A stretch of DNA of 64,000 nt, taken from Cacajao melanocephalus (Eukaryota; Chordata; Mammalia; Primates; Pitheciidae). Positions 13,202 to 29,402 of this stretch are shown one piece after another. Each line of letters starts with the position of its first letter. Positions within the stretch are counted from its first letter, which is position 1. Under the pieces are notes generated by a model that saw only the letters and a program-made list of their open reading frames with translations, was not told the DNA's origin and searched no databases. The translations under genes were made by a program, and so were the position numbers. The stretch is from contig CAUYLG010017864.1 in NCBI GenBank assembly GCA_963573385.1, forward strand, positions 62,001 through 126,000, read 5' to 3'.

Positions 13202-15500
13202 GCACCCACCCCATACAACCGGGTTCTTACAAGAAGTTCTATCCTTAGTAGCAATTCCTCTTTTTGATAAAGCTTAGCCTTTTCCCTTAAAGACCATGAC
13301 ATTCTTAATCAGGGTTCCTCTTCTGAACCACACAATACAGAACAGAAACAGTAGTTTTGAGTGACTACTTTCTCTCTTTCCAGGAAAGTACCTAATTGGT
13401 ACTATTAGTGCTATTTAGTACTATTCTCCTGCATAGAAAAGAAATTGCTTCATTGCATACAATGTATGCCCTGCACATCAGCTTCTCTCTTCATTAATCT
13501 TTCTCAATTAGGGTTCTCTCGCTGAACCTCAAGAATGAAGGCCTCAAGATTTATCCAACTATAGACTTAGGTCATGAAATCTCACAACAGAAAAGTCTCT
13601 AACTACTTTTCCAGTTCAAAACCCCCTTTTTTGCCATGAATTCCCAGCACTACCCTGAAAAATAGGCAACCAACTTCTACCTGAACAACTCAGCCATCAG
13701 AGACAGCCAACACCATCAAGGCGAGCCCTGGTCGCTAGAAGTTCTTCCCTGAATATGGTAGAAAGAGGCCAGATGGCAAGGGTCCTTAGAGACTGGGTCA
13801 AGACATCTGGACTGCATCTTGTAGGTAGTAGGAACTCACTAGTCCCCCAGCTCTCTGCAAGGCCAGCACAGGCCCAAGCAAGTTCTCTGATTCCACCTGA
13901 TATTATTTCAGGAAGAAGCATCCACAGACCTGCTGACAAGTTTAGAAAGCTTATGCAGCACTAGCAGATAGATGCTATCAACAGATAATGCTACAGAGAG
14001 ATGTACTTGGCAGGAGAGACAGTGCCTTGAGGAATGCTATCACTGCCTGCAACTTATCAAGATTTCCTCGTACCTCCTTGGCTAACTTGAAAATACCCCA
14101 TCATAATGTCTTATCTTGTTTTCTCACATGAAGCCTGGGCTGAGGTTTCAGGTGCCATGTTGCAGCCAGAAGGGAGATTTATGGTCTTGTTATCAGCCTC
14201 AGACAGCAAGAGGCTGTGGTCACATGAGGGAGGAAACAATAGCCCAGCAAGGAAGGTCACAAACAGGGCTGCCGGTCAGCACCTGAATCACCTGTGCCTA
14301 CACAGTCCCCGCTGGGGGTTGGACTGGACTGTGTATTGGAAATAGAAATGTCCTGCTGGTCCTGGGAAAACAGCCCCAACCACTAAAGTGCTACGAGTGC
14401 AATCACTTACCACCTCAGAGGGTTGTCACTTGTGGCTACATCCACTGTCACATATTTCAAAGGTGTTAAATCATTCCAGTAATGTATAAAATGGAAAGCC
14501 TATCAAAGCTGTTTGGCACTAAGAAGGTCATGATAAATGGAGAGGGAAAATAGGACCCCTTTAGGGCTTACTCATGCCCATGTTCAAACCATAGAAGGGG
14601 CACCCTGTTCACTTGTCCAACCATATGACAGATGGTATGCACCCACCCTCCAAGGACAAAAATAAGATCATGCAAGACAACTTCTACTTGTCAGACATGG
14701 AGAGGAGGGAGTAAATATATTTATCATTTTAGCAACCACAAGTTTTCTCCATCTCAGTCAACCACTGACCATTGTGTGACCTCCCCCATCCCATTGCTAA
14801 TAAATACTCTCCAACTAAATAAATACCATATCTGTCTTTCCTATAGGTATTTTAAAGTACATATCCTCCTTATGTCATTATCTGCCTTGTATAACAAGCT
14901 CCTAAAAGTCAGCCCCCATGTATGGTGTTTAATTCGTATCATACAAAATACAGTACCAAGAACAAAATGAATAAAGCCCTCACTTCTCCATCCCTGACTC
15001 TGCCCTTATGTTGCTGTAGTATGAACACACAGCCCTGCCACCTTCCCTATTGATGCTAAGAGTAGGGTATACTAGAAGAGAGCCTCTCCTATTCTTCTCT
15101 CTCCCATAGCTCTCTCAGAGCCTTCTGGTATAGACATAAAAGGTGAGAGCACACTTCAGTTGCCTTTAAAGAAATTCCAACCCTAGGCAACAGGGAGAAC
15201 CATCTACTTCTTATTGCCCTCTGATCAGGCTGCCAGCAGAGAAGTTAGATTTGCCAAAAAACTTTTTATTTTTCCCGTTAGGCTCTAGGGTAAAGTCACC
15301 TCTTATTCCCCCCTAGTTTGCCACACAGATATCCTGGTCTGCTGAGTCAGGATCTGGGCTGAACCTGAGCTGGCGACCCTAAAGGAAATGGCTCCAGTAT
15401 GCCCAGGAGCAGCTGTCTCCTTCAGAGCCCTGCACAAAGCACAGGCTCTCCAGAGACGCTTCTCTGGTTTATCCTGAGTAATTGAGCAGGTGCTGGACTC
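13202..15500. other. Intergenic DNA, no gene recognised
   Basis: Moderate GC and few repeats. Open stretches at 14632-14970 and 13755-13964 have no recognisable family or codon signal. Near 13302 and 13503 a short imperfect direct repeat (TCAGGGTTCCTCTTCTGAACC versus TTAGGGTTCTCTCGCTGAACC) hints at an old unidentified repeat. Confidence 0.5.
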
Positions 15501-15619
15501 CAACAAATATTTAGCGAGTGTCTATTATATGGGGAGCATGACGTAGAGGAGCCATGTCAGTGTGCTTAATTCAGCAAAGATTTACTGGGGAGCTTTTATT
15601 AGTGAGAGGTGGAGTATAA

Positions 15620-15800
15620 TGGCTCAAGAATGAGCTCTGAGCCATTCTGCCTCATTCACATCCTGGGTCAACACCCCTTTGGATGTTGTAAAGTTAAATG
15701 AGTTAATACATCCAAGATGGTTAAAAACTGTACCTGACCCAAAATAAATACTCAATACCCATTGGTCAGTGTTATGATTACACAGTGGGTTCTTGGCTAG
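15620..15800 (+). mobile_element. MIR SINE, internally deleted
   Basis: TATAATGGCTCAAGAATGAGCTCTG passes to GTTAAATGAGTTAATACATCC and AATAAATACTCAATA, matching the MIR ends with the middle reduced. Confidence 0.6.
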
Positions 15801-16889
15801 GCCCTGGGGATGCAATGGTCAATAAGTTATTCTCCACCCCTCTAAAAAAATGCAATCTATGGAAGAGAAGACTGAAGCAGAGCATTTCAACACAGCAGTA
15901 TTTCTCAATCAGTCTGCCATGACATACTAATATATGTTCTGCACTTCAAAGGTACACTGTCCCATTGTGAACAACGGCCAGCAGGAATGTTTGCTACACT
16001 GAACATAACAGCTATGTTCATCAGTTAAATCATTGAGCTGAATAGAGAGACAATATTGTGTAAAGAAGGAACAGTATTAAGCTTGCACCAAAGAAAAATC
16101 ACATATTACTAGAAAATGTCATATAAGAAAATGTTACTGGGCCACAAATAGTTCTGTTTAAACAGCAAAAGTACTCAAGGGTACTTTTTGTCTATTATTG
16201 GCAGAAAGGATAAAGGATAGAAAGGATAAGATATAAGAACATTTATTATCTTGCATAACAAAATGCCTTGACAAAGGAAATTCCAAAATTGATTCAGCAG
16301 CTCAATTATGTCCTTAAATCCCAGGCTCATTCCATCTTTTCAATTTCCAAAACTAAGAACATTGACATAGTCCTTAAGCATCTATCCTTATGGATACAGA
16401 GTGGCTGCCATAGACCCAAGTAAACATGGTAACGTTTAGCAAAGAATGTGCCATGAGTCTCTTTTTCAGAGTCACATTTCCCTAAAGTATCACTTGATAA
16501 TATTGAATCATATGGCCACGTCCTAGCTTCAAGGCAGTCTGGAAAAACAAGTGTCTGGCATTTGCAGGAGATGGGAGATGAGTTGCACCCAAGTGTATAA
16601 CCAAGAATATCTGCATATTGAGTAAATAAAGTATCCAGAAATGGTGGATGCTTATTCAAACACTGTTTTGGTTGTACTATAGTAGTAATTGTGCAGTAAT
16701 TATTACTAGTTCATCAAATGTGGTTTTAAAACATTCAGTCCCCTCAAGCGTACAGCCAAATATTCTAATATTTTTAAATAGACCACAAACACAGAAAGGG
16801 TGAGCACTAGCTCGATACTGTAGTAAATGTTACTCATGCAAGCAAAATGCTATCAAGGAGACTGGAGAATCAGCTAGATCATCTATATT

Positions 16890-16993
16890 CATATACTCAT
16901 TCATTTAATAATTAATTTTTGAACATCTGCTGTGTATATTACATCATTGTACATTAGTGAATAAGATAAGGTCCTTGCCCTTATAGAATTTAA
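16890..16993 (-). mobile_element. L2 LINE 3' fragment
   Basis: ATTCATTTAATAATTAATTTTTGAACATCTGCTGTGTATATTACA resembles the reverse complement of the L2 3' end. Confidence 0.5.
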
Positions 16994-17324
16994 ATTTTGT
17001 GGGTGTGGCCACATGGCTTTCAGTTCCTAAGACCCAATGAGTTTTATTCACCCTATGCTCTGTGTCCCTTCTGCCAGTACCTGTGTTGTTAGACTCTGCA
17101 ACTTGGCAATTGTCTCTATTGTATGTAAATATTCTTATACTATACTTATAAAAGTGGATCTTATTTCCATAAGGTCTGCAAACTTTGGAGAATAAGAAAA
17201 ACAGGACTTTCAATTATTTCATGCACTCTTAAAATGGTTAATAATGTACAGGTCATTCAGCTTATTTACAGTGGCAATGTGTCAGGGTAGAAAAAGTAGA
17301 TTGGTGCACTCATCCCAGCTTTGT

Positions 17325-18440
17325 TACTCATTAGCCACATAGTCTTGGACAAGTCATTTTCTGAGCCTCGGTTTTCTCAACTAAAAATGGGCATGACAGT
17401 AAAATAAATAATCAGCAAACAAACAATCTACAGAATGGGAAAAAATATTTGCACACTCTGCATTCGACAAAGGACTAGTAGACAGAATCTATAAGGAACT
17501 CAATTCACCAATACAAAACAAATAATCCCACTAAAAAGTTGGCTAAAAACATAAACAGACATCTCTCAAAAGAAGATATACAAATGGCCAACAAACCTAT
17601 GAAAATATGCTCAACACCACTGATCATCAGGGAAATGCAAATTAAAACCACAATGAGAAACCACATCACTCCTACAAGAATGGTAATTAGTAAAAAGTCA
17701 AAAAACAATAGATGTTGGTATGGACATGGGGAAAAGGGAACGCCTATACACTGCTGGTGGGAATGTGAATTAGTACACTCTATGGAAAACAGTATGAAAA
17801 TTTTTTAAAGAACTGAAAATTAGGTCAACCATTCCATCCAGCAACCCTACTACTAGGTGTCTACCCAAAGGAAAAGAAGTCATTTTATGAATAACACACA
17901 TGTACACACATGTTTATAGCAACACAATTCACAATTGCAAAGGTGTGGAACCAACCTAAGTGCCTATCTACTAATGAGTGAATAAAGAAAATGTGGTATA
18001 TATATATGTATATATACATTATGGACTACTACTCAGCAATTAAAGGGAAAAAAGTATCTTTTGCAGCAACTTAGATGGTGCTGGATGCCATTATTCTAAG
18101 TGAAGTAACCCAGGAGTGGAAAACCAAAAACCTTTTGCCGTCACTTATAAGTGAGATGTAAGCTATGAATACACAGAGGCATACAGTGATACGATGGACT
18201 TTAGAGATTCAGAATGGGAAGGGTGGGAGGGAGGCTAGGAATAAAAAACTACACATTAGGTACAATGAACACTAAGATGATTGGTGCACTAAAATCTCAG
18301 AATTCACCGCTATATAATTCATCCCTGTAAACAAAATCCACTTGTACCCCAAAAACTGTTTAAATAAAACATTTTTCAATTAATTCAAAAATAAATAAAT
18401 AAAAATGGGCATAATGATAATGCCTACATTGCTATATAAC
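17325..18440 (+). mobile_element. MIR SINE split by an L1 insertion
   Basis: 17325-17394 (TCTTGGACAAGTCATTTTCTGAGCCTCGGTTTTCTC) is MIR. It continues after the L1 at 18401 (AAAAATGGGCATAATGATAATGCCTAC). Confidence 0.75.
17395..18400 (+). mobile_element. 5'-truncated L1 with target-site duplication
   Basis: L1 ORF2 C-terminal coding (readable from 17539 with interruptions) leads into the 3' UTR and A-rich tail. It is flanked by a perfect 12-base duplication AAAAATGGGCAT at 17383-17394 and 18401-18412. About 1 kb survives; the frame is broken. Confidence 0.92.
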
Positions 18441-18539
18441 ACAACACTAAATCTTGTTACAAAGCTTAGACAAAAGTTGTGTACAATAGCTGGCCTGTTG
18501 TAGACACTTGGTAAATGAGAAGTTAGTAATAGTCATCAC

Positions 18540-18720
18540 TGTTCTTTAACCTAGTCTCATTTGCTATTTGTCAAATAAAGTGAACCTTCAACAGCAGGTG
18601 GCCAAGGAAGCCAATTAATGCCTGCAGATGGCACGATGATCTGCTAATTGCTTAAGGCTTCCAAAGTCTAAATTGGTGTGGTAGCTCAGCTGCCAAGGAC
18701 ATCGAGTCTTCCCCTCTCCC
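18540..18720. promoter_or_regulatory. Candidate distal enhancer / CTCF-like site
   Basis: Non-repeat sequence packed with E-boxes (CAGGTG, CAGATG, CAGCTG) and TAAT cores (CAATTAATGC, CTAATTGC). ACAGCAGGTGGC at 18591-18602 is close to the CTCF core. Function is inferred from motif density only. Confidence 0.3.
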
Positions 18721-19663
18721 TCCCCCTACCTAAGTCCTGCTCCTGAGAATTCCAGTGAGAACTCTGGTCCTGTAGGGACAGGTCAGCAATTTGTACTGTT
18801 AAAAATAAGCTATTTGGGCCCTGACCTGAGATTTATGTGGAAACAGAAGGCATCCAGTGCCATCTTGAATTTATGTTCACTGCCATTAAAAAAATAAAAA
18901 TTTTAAAAACTTTTGGAGATGTTGGCATTTTTCTCTTGATTTCGGATCTTCAACCACCCAAATTCCCTGACCAAGCATGAGGTGAACAAAGGACCTGAGA
19001 AGATAGAAGAACCCTCAAGAAAATGTCAAGCTCAATTATTTATTCAAATTACAGAGCATGGTGTATACTTGCTGCTATAAGTAATATTTTTAAACTGAGC
19101 ATTTCCATATATATAAATATATACCTTTTTATTTAATAAATAATCAACTCAGTTTCCCAGCAACTCAAGAAACCATCTGCTTTTTGAGCTCTGTCTTCAC
19201 AGATGTCCTTCCTGAGTTTTAAACCACGACCTCGGCCTGGGCTTCCTGCTAAGAAGGATGGGTAGTTTGCCACTTGTCAGGGAAGAGCCTCCACACATAT
19301 TTTTTCATTGCCAGTCTAAAAACGTAGCATGTTACCCATATATCAAAGCATCCATATGTCTCTGGCACATTCTCTCCTATGTACTTACTATAGGGGGGTT
19401 GATATAATTGAAAGTAGTGGAGAAATGGACTAGGGAGGGAGGGAAAACAGATGGAGAGGAAAAGCTATGCACAGCCTGAAAGGGCACGTGTCCATGGTGC
19501 TGTGTCTTCTGAAATAAGAAAGAGAAAGAATTTGGGGAAAAGCCACAGAGTGCAGCCCAGTGTGGTCCATAGTCATTCAAGCTGTTGTCATTCGAGGCCA
19601 GCATTGACGGGAAGTCTTTGGAATCGATGATTTCATGGCAAACTTCAAAAGCAAACTGCAGCT
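18721..19663. other. Intergenic DNA, no gene seen
   Basis: AT-rich and unique-looking. No durable frame. Confidence 0.5.
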
Positions 19664-20106
19664 TTGCTCCTTGTCCTTGTCAGGTCAAGCTGCCATAACA
19701 AAATGCCACAGATTGCATGACTTAAGAAACGGAAATGTGTTTCTCACAGCCCTAAAGGCTGGGGCATCCAAGATCCGGGTGTCAGCTGATTCAGTTCCTG
19801 CTGAGGACCCTCTTCTTGGCTTACAGTGTACTCATACGGCAGAGAGAGAGATGAGGAGAGAGAGAGATGAGGAGAGAGATGAGGAGAGAGAGATGGGGAG
19901 AGAGTTGAGGGGAGAGAGAGAGAGAGAGAGACCGCACAGCTCTCCAGTATCTCTTTTTATAAGCACATTAATCCTATCGGATTAGAGCCCTTATGACCTC
20001 TCTCAAACTTAATTACTTTCTTAAAGGCTCTTTTTTCAAATGTAGTCACAATAGGGTTTAAAGCTTCAACTAAGACTTTAGGGAAGAAACAACTCAATCC
20101 ACAACA
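19664..20106 (-). mobile_element. Solitary LTR, ERVL-MaLR (MLT1-like), with internal GA-rich expansion
   Basis: TGTCAGGTCAAGCTGCCATAACAAAATGCC at one end and GAAACAACTCAATCCACAACA at the other are the reverse complement of an MLT1-type LTR. A GAGAGAGATGAGG-type array (about 19840-19931) has expanded inside it. Confidence 0.65.
19840..19931. repeat. GA-rich minisatellite (AGAGAGATGAGG-like units)
   Basis: Several imperfect units of AGAGAGATGAGG end in a pure GA run. Confidence 0.9.
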
Positions 20107-22027
20107 CTGGTAAAGAGCTCACTCTCTCTGAAGGTCCCTTTTCATGCCCTGGGTAGAGTCATCCTTAGCGTGTTTTGTATACCACAAAACACAGGGACCT
20201 GGGGGTCTCTGGCTCACTAGAAGTCCTTAACTCAAGTTATCACCTCCTCTGTGGTCACAGGCTTTTTGAGAGTTTAATTGATATTCAGATTTATTATTTA
20301 AAAGGAATTGTCACTTTATCAAAGAATTTCTCTGATAACATATGTTTTACAAATTGAGAGAGGTAGGAATATTTGAATGGGAAGAGTTTGAGATATCTGC
20401 CCATCAGAGTTATTAGAAATGAACAGAAAAAGGAATTACAATAATAATCCAGGGCAAATATGAACTTTGAGTTGTATCCTACTTTTTGGGAATCCCTCCA
20501 TTACTAAAGAAAGGCCAACCTGCTCTTCATCAGTGATATTATTCTTAGAGTTATTTTGTACAGCTCCATTTTTTTTATTTAAAGAAAAACAGTGCTCCAA
20601 AGCCATAGAGAAGAAAAGGGTAGGGTTACGTCTTCCTCTAAAGTCTGCGTATATCCTATTTAATTCAGCCAATATTTTCTAAGCAGCTACAACAGGCCAA
20701 ACATCATTCTAGGCACTGACAAAGCCGAGACAGAGAGTTGATCATTTGCCACACTACAAGGTCTTTCCTTCTTTCTACCCCAAGCCCTGTGAGTCTTGAG
20801 GTTGTGCCTGGAAGCTGCACAGGACCAGACTAGTGCATTCAAAGGGCCACTACCCATCCTGGAACTGTGCCACTAACTATCCTGTATCCAGCACCATGGC
20901 ATTCTCCACCTCCAGCCCATCGATGCCCCGTAGAAAACTTTAGGGTTTCTTTACCAGCTAGGGCAGCTTTTCACTGAGCCATCCACACTCAAGATCGTTG
21001 ACCATGGAACTATACTTACAAGCTGGAGCAGGAATAATGCAAAGCTCACATGCCAGTAGAGGAGTCAATCAGGGAAATGACAGCAGTGAAGTCTCTGAAA
21101 AGCCCACCATGTTCGCCATAGTTCCCAGGTCACTCACTTTATTTTCCTTCTCTTTCTCTCCCTGCTTCATCCCCTTCATTCTCTTTTGCTTCTCACTCAA
21201 CTATGCCTTAGAGAGTTTGTGTGCCCCTCTCAGAGATTCACAAAACACACCAATGAGAAATCCTTCAATAAAGAAACTTATCTATTCCACTTTTTCCCAA
21301 ATGCATTTCTCTCCTGAGGTCATGCATAACCCTAGGGGTGGTTTCTAGGGGTTGCTGATCTGTTTCCAATAATTCAACCCAGGTCACTAAACTGGCCTAA
21401 TTATAACTCTAAAGAAGATAGCGTCTGCCTTCAGCTCCCTCTTATTTCACCTTCCAAGGTACTGCTCCTCACGTTTGGCATCTACCATGCATCAACTCTA
21501 CCCACATTCTACCCCTGGCTACTTTAAACTCCAGATAAAGAGGACCACCAGGCCCTGTGCTTTCTACCCAAAACTTGATGCTCTAGGCCAGAATTTCCAC
21601 CTGTTAGCTCTAAGGATTACTTATCTTTGCAAAATTATTAAGGAGAAAAGAAAAGATAATTTATAGTTAAGCAAGTTTGCATATTAGATCCTCTTCCTAG
21701 AGAATTTATTCATCACATTCATTTATTAAAGGCTCTGAGAAGTCCTGTATTAGAAAATCTTATGAAACTTTACTTTCCCAAATGCATTGGACCATGGCCC
21801 TCTTTTTTAATAACATCTAATCATGGCAGAAGGAACTATATTATTCTGCAGACTACATTTTGAGAAACTGGTGCAGAAGAGTTTTCTCTTCTGATCTTCC
21901 CCATCACATTTCCCCTGCTGTATGTTTCATTCCATCAGGATAGAGTTAGACAATTGAACTAATCATGACATGCTGAGCTAATAATCATAGCACACACCAA
22001 TTGTCTGTTTGGTACTACTTCCTGCTC
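20107..22027. other. Intergenic DNA, no gene seen
   Basis: Unique-looking with a small L2-like piece near 20655-20720. Open stretches of up to 116 codons (20998-21348) show no family. Confidence 0.5.
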
Positions 22028-22039
22028 TCAAAAATATGG

Positions 22040-22165
22040 TAGAATAAAAGGCCACAATGTCTTCATTTTATAGATGAAGAAACTGAGACTTAAAGAAGAT
22101 GAGGAACTGCCTCGAGTCTTACCCTAGCAGTAGGTGTTCAGTTGGGATTCAAGCGCTGGATCTTC
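22040..22165 (-). mobile_element. MIR SINE fragment
   Basis: CATTTTATAGATGAAGAAACTGAG through GGGATTCAAGCGCTGGAT matches MIR in antisense. Confidence 0.7.
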
Positions 22166-22227
22166 CAATGATTGTTTTAATACTAGCCATTCTATAGAAA
22201 AGGGATTAATATACTCCTCTCCTGTGA

Positions 22228-25140
<2,913 letters not shown>

Positions 25141-25149
25141 ATCTTACAA

Positions 25150-25340
25150 GTGAGAACTCTGGAGCCTCACCACCTGCATTGGATTCCCAGCTCTGCCCTT
25201 TACTTGCTGTATAATCTTGGGCAAGACACTTAACCTCTCTGTGCCTTGATGTCCTTATCTATAAAATGGAATCATAATAGTGCCTGTACCTCACAAGGTT
25301 GATGTGAAGATTAAATGGGTTGAAACATGTAGATTGCTTA
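25150..25340 (+). mobile_element. MIR SINE
   Basis: GAGAACTCTGGAGCCTCACC...CTTGGGCAAGACACTTAACCTCTCTGTGCC...AGATTAAATGGGTTGA follows MIR closely. Confidence 0.88.
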
Positions 25341-27690
25341 AACTAATTTAGAAAACAATAAAAGTTATCAATATTATGTAAAAGAATCATACATACAACA
25401 AACAGGTAATGTTGAAACTAACATAAGACAATGCCTGTTAACCACTTTGAACAAGGCTAACTGCTGTTCAAATGCTACTAACTCCCTGAACTGAAGACAG
25501 CTCCTCAAAATCTCATACCTATTTCGCTAGCACTGGATGCTGTGACTAGATAGGACTTCACAACTTTTTTAACCCAACTGTGAAGCAATATGGCAGGTCT
25601 TCCTATCTTCACTTAACATATGAAGAAACTAAAGGCCAAAAATAAAATCACTTACTCAATGTCACATAGCTCCTCAGAATATAGTATTAAGAGCATAGCT
25701 CCTCAGAATGAAGTATTAGGAACATTCTAATTAAAATATATAATATTATTTATTTGTTGATGAGTAAGGGGCAAAAGTATCTAGCTGTTCTTCAGTTTTG
25801 TAACTGAAGGCTGCTTCCCTGCAGGAACCAGTTTCCCCTTCAGAGAGACTCAACCAGCAGAGGAAATGGTTCCCAGAACAGAGAGCATGTCATTAGCCAA
25901 GGTCAGCGTTTTCCTGAGATTTAACAATCAAGAGAGGAAATGAGGAAAAGCATTCAACTGCACAGACTGAATTAGGAGAATTGCTTTACCAACTGCTTTT
26001 ACTTAGGGACATCAGAAAGGATATTTGGTATCAATAAGATTTCTATTTTAAAACTTTTTATGTCCTTTTAGAACTCAATTCATCAAGAGAAGAATGGACA
26101 ACTGCAAAGCAAATTCATTCTATTAAAATAGAAATGGGTTTATTTCCACTGATGATTTTGCAAGCTTTCCCAACAATGGGTCAGAAGGAGAGGGCAGGGA
26201 TAGGTGAGTGTTGGGGGACATCGACATTGGATCACCACACGTTTTGCAAGCCCAGTTAGGAGCTTATGGTGTGGCGATTCTTTGGAAAACTCCTGGGAGT
26301 CCCTTAGGTTTCAGGTGGGGACTCAAGATTCAGTGAATTCGTAGGATCAAGAAAACCAGAAGACGAGTCCTTGGGACAGGTCAAACCATGTTTTCCCAGT
26401 CACTGAGGTAGGTGGTAGCAACGAGTAGCTGTTCCCTAGAAACCAGTTGGAGGGCATCCATTTTGGGAATCTACCCACCCGCCTCCAGTTCTCCCAGAGC
26501 TTTATCATCAGAAACTGCTTAAAGGCTACACCCTTCCTATGGTCCCAATACCCCAGCCTCTCCTGCACCTCTTGGAGGTATCAACATTCACGAGTACTGC
26601 AACAAGGTGCCCATCCTTGACCTGCATATGCCTACCTCAAAACCCTGTGAACTGAGAAGGACTCTGGGGTTGCCCACCAGCCTCCATGATGACAGCACAT
26701 AATTTATTAGCCCCTGCATTTCTCTTCAGGACGTGACAATCGCATGTGTTCTAAGGGGACAGCTGAAGACCCATTAATCTTCACCCTGGTGCGGAAGAGA
26801 CTGATGGTAATTTAATTTAACTGGATGGGTGAGGTAGATATAAAAGACCACAAGGTAAAAATGACAAGATTATTAACTGCACCCAGGGCCGTCTGTTTAC
26901 CAAGCTGCCTCAGTAAATGAAAGCGTGTTGGTTAAACGTGAACCAAGGTTCAAGCAAGGTTTACAGAGGGGAGTTTCTGGCAGATGTGGGTAATGGCAGG
27001 GCTCCACATTTCCAGGGAGAAAGCAAAGGACTTTTGTGGTTAGAAGAGGAACTTGGGCTTCAACCATCTTAGCAAACAGGCTAAAGTTTAAAAGGTCAGG
27101 GCAAATTCAGAAATATTTCTCTCCTACACCCACAAAAAGGAAACGGTTGAACTTAATCACCAAGGTCCCCCTTTGAATCCTCTCTTGACAGACCTCCTAT
27201 TCCAACTAACTCAATTTTTCCTCCTGTCCGAGCTGTTTTTAAAGGCTGAGTTATAGCGCTTTGCCTGAGGGGAAGTCTTCTGCCACTACCCTCACCAGCC
27301 TGGGGAAGGACTTGAACACCCACAGGCTATCAGGCTATCCTGGGGGAGGCCATAACCCGCAGAGAAAGCATCAAGCAAATGTATATGAATGCTCCATTCC
27401 TCATGGTCAGCAGGCACCATACACAGACCATTGCCAATAAGGAAAACCTTCACTTTCCCAGTTCCTGATCTGGCTCAGGATTTGTGCACACAAATGTAAT
27501 GACCAGCTTCCAGCTCCTTTCAATGTCCCAGCTTTGTGCCTAAACTGACCCTGGTCACAGCCCTGTTGAGGCCCTGCCCTTTGCCTCACTTCCATGCCCA
27601 AATTCACCATGCCAAAGAGATCAGCAGGACCACATAGGTTGTCCCATACAGGACAGTGTTTGCATTAAGACACTAAAGTAATAAGTGTTT
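25341..27690. other. Intergenic DNA, no gene seen
   Basis: Unique-looking. It has a short imperfect tandem copy of CATAGCTCCTCAGAAT at about 25663 and 25694. No durable frame. Confidence 0.5.
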
Positions 27691-27699
27691 AACACTTTA

Positions 27700-27835
27700 T
27701 GATTTACAAAGCACTCATCTAAAATGACCCTTATTTAGCCCTGTATCTGGGCAAAGCTATTAATTTCTCCAGTTTACAGATGAGAAAACTAAGACTCAGA
27801 GGGTTTAGGTATACTAAGGCAGCAAGAATCACAAC
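27700..27835 (-). mobile_element. MIR SINE fragment
   Basis: GTTTACAGATGAGAAAACTAAGACTCAGAGGGTTTAGG is MIR antisense. Confidence 0.65.
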
Positions 27836-27878
27836 AGATATTACAATCCCTCTATAAGTACTTATTTTACTTTTTTGC

Positions 27879-27910
27879 ATATATATATATACACACACAT
27901 GTGTGTGTGT

Positions 27911-27945
<35 letters not shown>

Positions 27946-27946
27946 T
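27879..27946. repeat. Compound microsatellite (AT)(CA)(TG)(GA)
   Basis: (AT)n passes to (AC)n, then (GT)n with one TA break, then (AG)n. The CA/GT junction is self-complementary. Confidence 0.95.
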
Positions 27947-28439
27947 ACAGAGATTTGTATATGTGTATATCTGTCTATAGCAGACACTACTACTGGCCTC
28001 TTCAAAAGTCATTAGCCCCTTAGTCACAGAACCAGAATTTTCTTTAGTATAGCCAGAGATGCTTGGCATCTGGAAGTAGACTCAACTTCTGGTCTAAGAA
28101 TGGGCATATGACCTATTTCTGATCTATGAGATGAGAGAGGAAGTTGGCTAGAGGGTTTCTGGAAAGATTTTCCTCTATGATAAGAGGGAAGCACCATGAA
28201 GAGAAACTTTCCTGCCATGCATTGCTCAAAGACCCCTGCTCTCAATCATGGAAAATGAGGGGGTGATGAATGGAGCAACTGCAACTTTTTTGCAGCAAAG
28301 AGAGAGAAGACCAAAAACATCCAAGAGATGACATCCCAGAGCCCTGTGATCTTCAAGCCGCTAAACTAGCATTAGCAATTGCATTCCACCATACTTCTAG
28401 TTGAAGCCATTTTTAGTTGAGCATTTTGTTTACTGGAGC

Positions 28440-28585
28440 TAAAAGCCCTCCCAGATAATATGCTTCCCCACCAGTTAATGAGAAACTCAAGGACAGAGAC
28501 TATCTTTTATTTATGTTTCAGTCCCCTCTGGAATTTAGTCCAGAAGTAGTCACTCAATATATGTTTACTAGAATAAAGGCAACAA
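28440..28585 (+). mobile_element. L2 LINE 3' fragment
   Basis: AGGACAGAGACTATCTTTTATTTATGTTTCAG...GTCACTCAATATATGTTTACT follows the L2 3' end. Confidence 0.6.
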
Positions 28586-28832
28586 GGAAGAAAATAGTGT
28601 ACTTCTAACAGATAGACCTTTGCGTGATGAACTTTTCAGAACCAGTGAAGTAGAATTTTGCTGAGATTTCAGTCAGTTCTGTGTTAACATTGTTATTATT
28701 ACTACCATTACTCTGCCTTCCTTCCTAGAACTTTTCTCACTATTTCCATATATCTCAACAACTAAAAATATGTTTTTTATAACATTGAAAAAGTTAGTAG
28801 TGCACTTCTGCAATGAAGATGTTTTTCTCATT

Positions 28833-29024
28833 TAAAAATACAAAAATTATCTTAGTTTGGTTGTGGGCATCTGTAATCTCGGCCACTCAGGAGGCTGAGG
28901 CATGAGAATCACTCAAACCCAGGAGACAGAGGTTGCAGTGAGCCAGGATTGTGTCACTACACTCCACCCTGGGCAATAGAACAAGACTCTGTTTCAAAAT
29001 AAATAAATAAATAAATAAATAAAA
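28833..29024 (+). mobile_element. Old Alu, right-side fragment
   Basis: It begins in the mid A-rich linker, retains GGAGGCTGAGGCATGAGAATC and GCAGTGAGCCAGGATT, and ends in an (AAAT)n tail. Confidence 0.9.
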
Positions 29025-29070
29025 TCCTGAATTAAAAAATAAATAAATAAAAATAAAAATAGAATCACTT

Positions 29071-29396
<326 letters not shown>

Positions 29397-29402
29397 TTAC
29401 TT

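Noticed and set aside
17539..17808. 89-codon open frame as a host gene
   Set aside because: It is the C-terminal part of L1 ORF2 in a truncated copy.
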